From assembly GCA_016926925.1 (NCBI GenBank), contig JAFGNQ010000474.1:1-10447 (forward strand): a DNA stretch of 10,447 nucleotides, read 5' to 3'. The stretch is from Candidatus Aminicenantota bacterium. Its GTDB lineage: Bacteria; Acidobacteriota; Aminicenantia; Aminicenantales; Aminicenantaceae. A model generated the notes under the pieces. It was not told the origin of the DNA and ran no database searches. It was given only the letters and a program-made list of their open reading frames with translations. Within the stretch, counting starts at the first letter, position 1. Each line of letters begins with the position of its first letter. The translations under genes were made by a program, and so were the position numbers. Below are positions 1 to 6,402 of this stretch, one piece after another.

Positions 1-118
1 ATCGCTTAAGCCGTTTTTTCAAATCAGGCGTAGGTAGGATGCGTGATAATTTGTTAAATTTGGTATATATATACAGTTCGTGCCTTAAATTCAGATGGGC
101 GATGAAGGAGAAAGCTGT
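1..118. other. 5' leader and intergenic sequence before the first permease
   Basis: No gene is supported here. The stretch is AT-rich and holds an alternating TA run at 64-73, which could serve as a -10 region, but no -35 hexamer at proper spacing could be matched to it. An ATG at 95 is in frame with the permease but has no Shine-Dalgarno before it. The AAGGAG at 105-110 points instead to the TTG at 119. Confidence 0.4.
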
Positions 119-1558
119 TTGAACAATTCAAAAGGATATGGGGAAAAAACAGCGGGTCTTCTGCGGCAGCTCGGGTTGTTCGATTCCACCATGATTATGG
201 TCGGGATCGTTATCGGCTCCGGGATATTCCTCACGACAGGGATCATGGCCAAATCCATTCCCTCACCCGGGTTGATCTTGCTGGCTTGGGTTGTAGGCGG
301 GCTCCTGACACTGGCAGGAGCATTGACTTTTGCAGAGCTCGGAGCCGCGATGCCCGAAGCAGGCGGCCAATATGTTTATCTGAGAGAAGCCTACGGCCCG
401 ATGGCCGGATTTCTGTTCGGTTGGATTCTGTTTCTCGTCTACCTGACAGGCGGGATCGCTGCTTTGGCCGTGGCTTTTGCGGAGTATTTCGGCTATTTTT
501 TCCCGGCTCTATCCATCCAGAAAGAATTCTTTTCCACAACAGTGAATGTCTTCAATCACTCATTCACATATTCCGTTTCCACGGGACAATTGATTGGCTT
601 GGCGGCCATTATCCTTCTGACCCTGTTTAATTTTTTCGGTGTGGCCTTCGGGAAGTTGATTCAGAACATACTCACTTTGGTCAAAATAGGCACTTTGCTT
701 GCCATCGTCGTTCTGGGATTTGCTATTGGAAAAGGTACTGCCGTCCGGTTTTCGTTGAATCCCTCCGGTGTGAATTTCAGCCAGCTTGTCATCGGATTCG
801 GTGTGGCTCTGGTTGCCGTTTCCTGGGCCTTTGACGGCTGGAACAATATCAACTTTGTCGCAGGCGAGATCAAAAACCCCAGGCGCAATCTTCCCCTTGC
901 TCTTTTTTTGGGAACTCTGATTCTGACTGTTCTCTATGTCCTGACCAATTATATCTATCTTTATGCTCTGCCCATCGAGGAAATGACCGGAGTGGTCAGG
1001 ATTGCGGAAAAGGCGACTTCTGTTATGTTCGGAGGAGCTACGGCAGCAGTGATTTCGGCGGCGGTTATGGTTTCTGCCTTCGGCTCTCTGAATGGAACAA
1101 TATTGGCCGGGCCTCGTGTTTATTATGCTATGGCCCAAGATAAGCTTTTTTTCCGCAGAGTGGCAAAAGTGCATCCTCGATTCCATACTCCCGGTTTCGC
1201 ATTGCTCATTCAGGCCGTATGGGCATCCATTTTGACCCTGAGCGGCTCTTTTGAACAGCTCTTTACGTTTGCGATGTTCATAGCGATCATCTTCTGGATC
1301 ACCGCGGCGGCAGCAGTCTTTACTCTGAGAAAAAAATATCCGGAACTTCCCAGACCCTATAAAACTTGGGGCTATCCATTTGTCCCGATCATTTTCATTG
1401 TCGCATCGTTCGGCATTTTGATAAACACCTTGATCGAAAAGCCTGTCGCATCACTGGCCGGGCTCGGGTTTACAGCTTTGGGTATTCCGGTCTATTATTA
1501 CTGGAAACGGAAGAAATCTCGTGAGGATCCGGATATCCGAATTCAGACTCAATCCTGA
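119..1558 (+). CDS. APC superfamily amino acid permease, L-type (LAT/SteT-like)
   Basis: Inner-membrane secondary transporter, predicted to carry amino acids as antiporter or symporter; the substrate cannot be read from sequence. I chose the TTG at 119 (479 aa) because AAGGAG at 105-110 lies 8 nt before it, while the in-frame ATG at 95 has no ribosome binding site. About twelve hydrophobic segments are visible. TM1 carries the classical unwound-helix motif GSGIF (residues 33-37), which in APC transporters binds the substrate carboxylate. FAELG follows at 71-75. The strongly LAT/SteT-like block FDGWNN...EIKNPRRNLP spans 238-259. The C-terminus is a short basic then polar tail (WKRKK...). Length is normal for the family. 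It opens a co-directional gene set; the next ORF begins 56 bp downstream with no terminator seen. It differs clearly from the other three permeases of the window, which lack GSGIF. Confidence 0.9.
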   Translation: MNNSKGYGEKTAGLLRQLGLFDSTMIMVGIVIGSGIFLTTGIMAKSIPSPGLILLAWVVGGLLTLAGALTFAELGAAMPEAGGQYVYLREAYGPMAGFLFGWILFLVYLTGGIAALAVAFAEYFGYFFPALSIQKEFFSTTVNVFNHSFTYSVSTGQLIGLAAIILLTLFNFFGVAFGKLIQNILTLVKIGTLLAIVVLGFAIGKGTAVRFSLNPSGVNFSQLVIGFGVALVAVSWAFDGWNNINFVAGEIKNPRRNLPLALFLGTLILTVLYVLTNYIYLYALPIEEMTGVVRIAEKATSVMFGGATAAVISAAVMVSAFGSLNGTILAGPRVYYAMAQDKLFFRRVAKVHPRFHTPGFALLIQAVWASILTLSGSFEQLFTFAMFIAIIFWITAAAAVFTLRKKYPELPRPYKTWGYPFVPIIFIVASFGILINTLIEKPVASLAGLGFTALGIPVYYYWKRKKSREDPDIRIQTQS

Positions 1559-1614
1559 GAACAAACGGGTAGGATTCGGCAAATACCCAAAGCAATCGCA
1601 TAAAGGAGAAGCTC

Positions 1615-1737
1615 ATGACAGAAATTTATAACCTCGATCAAATCAAACAAACCCTCAAAATCCTGGAGACCATCCAGGATATTCAAAGCTCAAAGGCTGC
1701 GTACCACGCCTTTTTGGGAAAAAACGATTCTATATAA
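1615..1737 (+). CDS. Small ORF, 40 aa, resembling the N-terminus of ornithine cyclodeaminase/mu-crystallin family proteins
   Basis: A short ORF with strong translation signals: AAGGAG at 1603-1608 lies 6 nt before its ATG, and its TAA stop (1735-1737) overlaps the AAGGAG (1736-1741) of the following BKACE gene, an arrangement suited to translational coupling. The product begins MTEIYNLDQIKQTLKIL and ends AYHAFLGKNDSI; it is mostly amphipathic helix, with no membrane segment or signal peptide. From memory of the family, the pattern IYNL-x-QIK...I..I...AY...GK resembles the first 35 or so residues of ornithine cyclodeaminase/mu-crystallin proteins, which are normally over 300 aa, so this may be the 5' stub of a deleted gene. 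Alternatively it is a free micropeptide or leader peptide. The ORF is clear; its nature is not. Confidence 0.55.
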   Translation: MTEIYNLDQIKQTLKILETIQDIQSSKAAYHAFLGKNDSI

Positions 1738-1748
1738 GGAGAGATCAT

Positions 1749-2819
1749 ATGTCCGACGAAAAAGAGAAAATTGAAAATGCCTATGAATGGATAAAAAAAT
1801 GGACACCGGTGCTGGAAATCATCGATCCCGACACTTACGGTGTCGAAGAGATGCCCATCCTGAAAGAGCCCATCATCCCTACCATGGATAAAAAGGTCAT
1901 CATCGAGGCAGCGATTACGGGCTGGCAGCCTTCCCAGTGGTGGCGGGAGCGGGGTGTGCCGAATTTGCCTCCCGGCTCGAGGGGAGGCGATTCGTGTATT
2001 GAAGAACAGTCCGATGCCATCGTGGAGTGTGTCCGGGCCGGAGCTTCATGCATTCATATGCATCCCCGGCATCCCGATGACGGGAAACCCAGAATGCATG
2101 ATGCCGATCTTACGGCTGAAATCCATGATAGGGCTTTTGAGCAGGTGGATTTCATAACGACCAGCCATTCTTTCAATTATGACTTCCGGAAGAGCATCGC
2201 CATCGATTATGTTACGGGCGCCAAGGATTATCTTGAAAAAGGGGCGGGGAACAGACACGTCCAGGCATCGCTGATCGCAACTCTTGCTTGCTATACGGAG
2301 GACCATCCGGTTGCGACCGATGAATCGAATGTCGAAGGCACGAAATTCTATGAAGAAAATGACATCAAACCTCTGTTTTCAGTAGAGCCGTATTATTTTT
2401 CTCAATTCCAAAGAACCGTGCTGGATACGGGAGCGGCGAAGTGGAAGCCTTACTTTATCGCCCTGCAGTTGGGCAAACATCGCGACGACCTTCAGTTCGC
2501 TGATCCCTATTCCTACCTGAATGTTATCACTTCCATGGGATTGGTCCGGTCTGTGATCAAGGACGAAGATATGGTTTTGGGGATACATCCCGGCGGCCGG
2601 AATTGGCTGCCTGTTTCGGTGGTGGGGCTGCTCTATGGTGCTGAATACATCCGGTTGGGAATCGAAGACATCTTTTTTCTGTGGCCGCATAAGAACGATA
2701 TTCCAAAGAAAACATCTCAGACCGTGGAGATGATTGTCAACCTGTGCAAGGTTCTCGGCAGGGAAGTGGCAACCGTCGATGAAGCTCGGAAAATGCTCGG
2801 CCTCAAACGGACATCGTGA
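1749..2819 (+). CDS. BKACE family beta-keto acid cleavage enzyme (DUF849), long form, copy 1
   Basis: Cytosolic zinc-dependent TIM-barrel enzyme. The family condenses a beta-keto acid with acetyl-CoA to give acetoacetate and a new acyl-CoA; the archetype is 3-keto-5-aminohexanoate cleavage enzyme (Kce) of lysine fermentation. In this 356-aa protein the zinc ligands are visible as HMH (His103, His105) and Glu306 within RLGIED (302-307), which also supplies the catalytic Arg302 and Asp307. The family C-terminus LGREVAT..EAR..LGL is at 336-352. Oddities: about 45 extra N-terminal residues, an insert rich in W, R and G at 59-81 (GWQPSQWWRERG...PPGSRGG), and Gln60 where Kce has Glu14, the residue contacting the substrate amino group. 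AAGGAG lies 7 nt before the ATG. A close paralogue follows 65 bp downstream. The exact substrate is unknown, and naming it Kce would be too specific. Confidence 0.88.
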   Translation: MSDEKEKIENAYEWIKKWTPVLEIIDPDTYGVEEMPILKEPIIPTMDKKVIIEAAITGWQPSQWWRERGVPNLPPGSRGGDSCIEEQSDAIVECVRAGASCIHMHPRHPDDGKPRMHDADLTAEIHDRAFEQVDFITTSHSFNYDFRKSIAIDYVTGAKDYLEKGAGNRHVQASLIATLACYTEDHPVATDESNVEGTKFYEENDIKPLFSVEPYYFSQFQRTVLDTGAAKWKPYFIALQLGKHRDDLQFADPYSYLNVITSMGLVRSVIKDEDMVLGIHPGGRNWLPVSVVGLLYGAEYIRLGIEDIFFLWPHKNDIPKKTSQTVEMIVNLCKVLGREVATVDEARKMLGLKRTS

Positions 2820-2884
2820 ATTGTTTGGCTTTTCAATCACAACCTTAGAGAATAGAATACTGTAAAAAACGGTGAGGAGGAGTC

Positions 2885-3943
2885 ATGATTAAAGACAGAA
2901 AGCCTGATTACAGCTGGATTAAGGAGATGGAACCCATCCACGCTGTCATTGATCCCGAGGAAGAGACCAAGCGTGAGCTCCCTGTTCTTGATGAGCCCAA
3001 GTCCATGACAATGGACAAGAAGGTTATTCTGGAAGCCGCTACAACAGGGTGGCAGCCGACCCGGTGGTGGCGCGAGAGGGGGGAAGAACTTTTGCCTCCG
3101 GGTTCGAGAGGCGGAGAAACCTGCGTTCAGGAGCAGGTGGATGCCATCGTGGAGTGCGTCAAGGCGGGAGCAGCCGGCATCCACACACATCCAAGGCGGG
3201 CTTCGGACGGTCTGCCTGTTTTGCACGAGGCCAAGCTTACTGCTGAAATTTATGATAGGGCTTTCGAGCAAGTCGACTATGTCACTTTCGGACATGCGTT
3301 CACCTGGGATCTCAGGAAGGGGGAGGCTGTCGATTTTGTCGGACCTGCAGAGGAGCTTCTCGAACTCGGAAAAGGAAACAAGTATCTTCAATCCGCCCTT
3401 ATCCCCACTTATGGAAGCCACGAAGAGGGCCGTTTTTGCTACACGGAAGAAGCCATGATTGAAGGTGTGAGGTTTTATGAGGAAAACGACGTCAAGCCTA
3501 TTTGTTCCATAGAACCTTATTTTTTCCCTCAATTCAAGCGGATGATCTTTGACACAGGATTGGCGAAAAAACCCTATCTCATTGCACTCCAGATGGGAAA
3601 ACACGGCGACGACCAGCAGTTTTCGGATCCCTGGTCTTACCTGCAAATGATTACGAACATGGGACTGGTCCGGTCCGCCATTCCCGATGAAGACATGACG
3701 CTCGGTCTTCATCCCGGCGGAAGGAATTGGCTTGCCGTAACGGTCATTGCTCTTCTCAACGGCATCCAGTACATAAGGCTCGGCATCGAGGATATTTTCT
3801 TTCTCTGGCCGCACAAAGATGACATAGCCCATAAGACCTCTCAGACAATCGAAATGATCAAAAACATTTGTGAGCAACTGGGAAGAGAGTTGGCTTCCCC
3901 TCAGGAAGCACGCGAAATCATGGGGATCAAGCTGACATCCTAA
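2885..3943 (+). CDS. BKACE family beta-keto acid cleavage enzyme (DUF849), long form, copy 2
   Basis: A 352-aa paralogue of the preceding gene, clearly more than half identical by eye over its whole length, so a tandem duplicate. Zinc ligands are His100 and His102 (HTH) and Glu302 in RLGIED (298-303), with Arg298 and Asp303 as the catalytic pair by analogy with Kce. It shares the extended N-terminus, the WWRERG...PPGSRGG insert (61-77), Gln57 in the Glu14 position, and the LGRELAS..EAR..MGI tail. The copies differ next to the metal site and substrate pocket: HTHPR against HMHPR, and TFGHAFTWD (134-142) against TTSHSFNYD in copy 1, which suggests different but related substrates. Alternatively they could be subunits of one hetero-oligomer. 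A GAGGAGG-type ribosome binding site sits just before the ATG. No terminator is visible on either side. Confidence 0.88.
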   Translation: MIKDRKPDYSWIKEMEPIHAVIDPEEETKRELPVLDEPKSMTMDKKVILEAATTGWQPTRWWRERGEELLPPGSRGGETCVQEQVDAIVECVKAGAAGIHTHPRRASDGLPVLHEAKLTAEIYDRAFEQVDYVTFGHAFTWDLRKGEAVDFVGPAEELLELGKGNKYLQSALIPTYGSHEEGRFCYTEEAMIEGVRFYEENDVKPICSIEPYFFPQFKRMIFDTGLAKKPYLIALQMGKHGDDQQFSDPWSYLQMITNMGLVRSAIPDEDMTLGLHPGGRNWLAVTVIALLNGIQYIRLGIEDIFFLWPHKDDIAHKTSQTIEMIKNICEQLGRELASPQEAREIMGIKLTS

Positions 3944-4031
3944 GAATGGATCGGGCTGCTTTTCTTCCCTGTCGGAATCGTATGATCTGTCGTTGATTCA
4001 AAGGAGATCCCTCGTTTGAAGAAGGTTCGAT

Positions 4032-5462
4032 ATGACTGAAGAGAGAAGATCCTTAGAAAAGGTGATGACGCTCAAAGATTATGTGAGCCTCGGCCTCGGG
4101 ACCATGGTCGGGATATCTTGGGTGGTGTATGCGGGAGTTTGGATTGAAAAGGGAGGGCCGCTGGGTGCGATATTGGGATTCGTATTGGGAGGATCGCTTC
4201 TGATTTACGTGGGGAAATGCTACGCAGAACTGACGCCTGCTATCCCTGTATCAGGAGGAGGCATGGCCTTCGCCTACAAAGCCTTCGGAACCGGAACGGG
4301 CTTTTTTGTGGGCTGGCTGCTCGCTTTTCTATACATCAACGTCAATCCGTTTCTCACAGTCGCCATCGGATGGCTCTTCGAATACGTCTTCCCTTTTGCT
4401 AAGACGCCGCCGCTTTACACAGTCGGTGGATACGCCGTCACTCTGTCCTCGTTTCTTTCGGGAGCTGTAGTGGCGCTTGTTATCATCGTCATGAATTTCC
4501 GCGGAGCCAAGTTGAGTGCCCGATTCCAGACGTATTCCACCGGTCTCATGCTCATCTGTGCGGCTGTTTTCGTTGTCCTCGCCCTTATAAAGGGAAGCTT
4601 TTCAAACCTGATCCCGCTTTTTGCCGGTGAGGGAACCCTTTTGTCTTCCCTCAGTGCCACCGTCGCGGTGGTGGCCATCGTTCCCTATTTTATGGCCGGG
4701 TTCGACACGATCTCCCAAGCAGCCGAAGAGTCGGGCAAGAAGATGAACCCCAGAGATTTAGGGAAGGCCATCATCATTTCCATTGCTGCGGGTTTTGTTT
4801 TCTACACATTTATCATATTGGCCATTTCTCTCTGCCTGCCTTGGAAAGAGGCCATTACCTATGATATGCCCACAGCCACGGTCTTCAAGGTCGCTTTCGG
4901 GTACGATTGGGCAGCCAAGCTGGTTTTGTTCACTGCGTTCCTCGGTCTGATCACCTCACTGAACGGTTGTGTTCTTGCCGGCTCGCGGGTTTTGTTTGCG
5001 TTGAGCCGCGGCGGCCTGATTTCCAAGTGGTTCGGCGGAACGAGTGACAAGTACCATACTCCGAAAAATGCGCTTCTGATTGTCGGAGGCCTGACCTTAG
5101 CAGGTCCTTTTGTGGGAAGGTCGCTGCTCACGCCTGTTGTCAATGTCGGCTCCCTGGCCTTCATGGCTGCCGGAGTGATTACCTGTTATGCCGTCATCGC
5201 CCTAAGGAAAAAAGCCCCTGATATGATACGGCCTTATAAAATCCGCTACAGGTCGACGATGTTTATAGGAGTCGTTATCTCATTCATTCTCGTTCTGCTC
5301 TTGGTAGTCCCCAAGTCTCCCAGCCAACTGCGGTGGCCGGTTGAGTATCTCATTTTTAGTGCCTGGCTTCTTTTCGGATTCATTGCCTTCCGGCTGCGGC
5401 AAAGAAAAAAGGATATGAACAAGAAGGAGCGTGACTATCAGATTCTGGGAATAAAAGGTTGA
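4032..5462 (+). CDS. APC superfamily permease, divergent subfamily, copy A
   Basis: A 476-aa inner-membrane transporter with about twelve hydrophobic segments. TM1 reads GLGTMVGISW (21-30), replacing the usual GSGIF motif, and is followed by the subfamily block GGPLGA (41-46) and CYAEL..AIPV.GG (63-76). TM6 carries MAGFDTISQAAEES (221-234), and the cytosolic C-terminus ends KERDYQILG plus four residues. These features recur in the permeases at 6401-7852 and 8549-9994. The start is bounded by an in-frame stop at 4017-4019; AAGG at 4022-4025 lies 6 nt before the ATG. A 7-codon TTG mini-ORF with a stronger AAGGAG at 4001-4006 ends just inside this gene. Its position after two BKACE genes suggests import of their substrate or its precursor; the substrate itself is unknown. 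Confidence 0.88.
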   Translation: MTEERRSLEKVMTLKDYVSLGLGTMVGISWVVYAGVWIEKGGPLGAILGFVLGGSLLIYVGKCYAELTPAIPVSGGGMAFAYKAFGTGTGFFVGWLLAFLYINVNPFLTVAIGWLFEYVFPFAKTPPLYTVGGYAVTLSSFLSGAVVALVIIVMNFRGAKLSARFQTYSTGLMLICAAVFVVLALIKGSFSNLIPLFAGEGTLLSSLSATVAVVAIVPYFMAGFDTISQAAEESGKKMNPRDLGKAIIISIAAGFVFYTFIILAISLCLPWKEAITYDMPTATVFKVAFGYDWAAKLVLFTAFLGLITSLNGCVLAGSRVLFALSRGGLISKWFGGTSDKYHTPKNALLIVGGLTLAGPFVGRSLLTPVVNVGSLAFMAAGVITCYAVIALRKKAPDMIRPYKIRYRSTMFIGVVISFILVLLLVVPKSPSQLRWPVEYLIFSAWLLFGFIAFRLRQRKKDMNKKERDYQILGIKG

Positions 5463-5524
5463 TTGATTCAGGATAAAAGAGGGATGTAATGGAAAAAATG
5501 GGAAACACCCTGATATTGTTAGAG

Positions 5525-5553
5525 TTGTCAAAAGTATCGAGATTTTTTATCAA
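5525..5553 (+). promoter_or_regulatory. Possible sigma70-type promoter for the SDR gene
   Basis: TTGTCA (5525-5530) is separated by 17 bp from TATCAA (5548-5553), which would give a transcript starting about 20 nt before the SDR start codon. It lies in the 117-bp gap after the permease, the widest gap in the plus-strand set. The -35 is good, the -10 mediocre. Confidence 0.35.
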
Positions 5554-5579
5554 TAAGTCAGGTTAGAAAGGAGAAAACA

Positions 5580-6338
5580 ATGAGCAATGTTGTCGTCACA
5601 GCCGGAGGAGGAGGTCTTGGCCGTGTTATAGCTGAGGTCTTTTTGTCGGCAGGGCATAATGTGCATATCTGTGATGTCGATGCGGATGCAGTCGCACAAA
5701 CCTTGAAAGAGAATCCGGGACTGCGCGGGACCGTGACCGATGTGGGGGACCGGGAGCAAATCAGGGCGATGTTCAAGGAAGCCCGTGCTTGGATGGATCA
5801 TGTAGAGATTCTTGTCAACAATGTCGGTATTGCCGGGCCGCGCGCACCGATCGAGGAGATGCCCGAAGACGAGTGGCAAAAGACCATCGATACTAACTTG
5901 AACAGCAGTTTCTGGAGTATGAAAGAAGTGCTGCCCGAAATGAAGGCACGCAGGAACGGCGTGATTATAAACATAACGACTTCATCAACCAAGACTTTTC
6001 CAGCCAACCGTTCGATCTATAACATGACGAAGTATGCTCTGGAGGGATTGACTTTGACCGTGGCCAAAGAGGTCGGTCCTTTCTCCATACGCTGCAATGC
6101 AGTCAGACCCGGCATGATGAACAACGAACGGATGCGCCGTGTCCTTAGAAAAGTCGCGGCAGATCTCGGACGGACTGAAGAAGATGTATTGGAAGGGGAG
6201 CTGAAGTACATTTCCATGCGTTCCATGGTGGAGATGAAGGAAGTGGCTGATATGGTTTTTTTTCTTGCTTCCGAGGCTGCCAGTCATGTTACTGGCCAGA
6301 TCATCGCCGTCGACGGCAACGCTGAGTACGAAACCTGA
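5580..6338 (+). CDS. Short-chain dehydrogenase/reductase (classical SDR), probably NAD(H)-dependent
   Basis: A 252-aa cytosolic Rossmann-fold oxidoreductase of usual classical-SDR length. The dinucleotide loop is TAGGGGLG (7-14), with Ala in place of the first Gly of TGxxxGxG. The acidic CDVD (31-34) after beta2 predicts NAD rather than NADP. NNVG is at 80-83, the catalytic Asn region TNL at 105-107, and the active-site pair Tyr147/Lys151 lies in YNMTK. By spacing from Tyr147 the catalytic Ser falls on Thr134, with Ser135 and Ser136 adjacent. The P-G motif RPGMMN is at 176-181 and the C-terminal VTGQ..AVDG at 237-246 is normal. AAGGAG (5568-5573) lies 6 nt before the ATG. In this context it may interconvert a beta-hydroxy and a beta-keto acid feeding the BKACE reaction; that is inference, as SDR substrates are not readable from sequence. 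Confidence 0.88.
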   Translation: MSNVVVTAGGGGLGRVIAEVFLSAGHNVHICDVDADAVAQTLKENPGLRGTVTDVGDREQIRAMFKEARAWMDHVEILVNNVGIAGPRAPIEEMPEDEWQKTIDTNLNSSFWSMKEVLPEMKARRNGVIINITTSSTKTFPANRSIYNMTKYALEGLTLTVAKEVGPFSIRCNAVRPGMMNNERMRRVLRKVAADLGRTEEDVLEGELKYISMRSMVEMKEVADMVFFLASEAASHVTGQIIAVDGNAEYET

Positions 6339-6342
6339 AGTC

Positions 6343-6402
6343 AAAAAGGAGACAGGCCATTTTTTCCTGAGGTGAACGGAAAAATTGCCTGTCCCCTTTT
6401 TT
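6343..6402. terminator. Bidirectional rho-independent terminator / interspersed-repeat-like palindrome
   Basis: Two arms of about 24-25 nt (6343-6367 and 6378-6401) pair around a 10-nt loop, with one A-C mismatch and one bulge. The left arm carries GGAGACAGGC and the right arm GCCTGTCCCC. T runs follow the hairpin in both directions, which suits the convergent SDR (plus) and permease (minus) genes it separates. The mismatch becomes a G-U pair in the minus-strand transcript. Its right edge touches the stop codon of the minus-strand permease. Its unusual length and GGGGACAGGC core also resemble dispersed palindromes I recall from other bacterial genomes. Confidence 0.85.

Noticed and set aside
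1..9. The first bases read as Ile-Ala-stop, identical to the end of the BKACE remnant (atcgcttaa at 8322-8330)
   Set aside because: Nine bases are too few to claim an upstream BKACE gene, although sequence to the left of the window could show one.
64..73. TATATATATA as a -10 promoter element
   Set aside because: No acceptable -35 hexamer at 16-18 bp spacing; the nearest candidate, TTGTTA at 51-56, is too close.
560..1186. A 208-codon minus-strand open frame
   Set aside because: Antisense shadow of the first permease, polar composition typical of a reversed membrane-protein gene.
2837..3877. A 346-codon open frame on the minus strand
   Set aside because: It is the antisense shadow of the second BKACE gene; that frame carries all family motifs and a ribosome binding site, while the shadow has neither.
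5489..5566. A 25-codon ORF between permease copy A and the SDR, weak AGAGGG upstream
   Set aside because: Very short, weak ribosome binding site and it overlaps the likely SDR promoter; a leader peptide is possible but unsupported.
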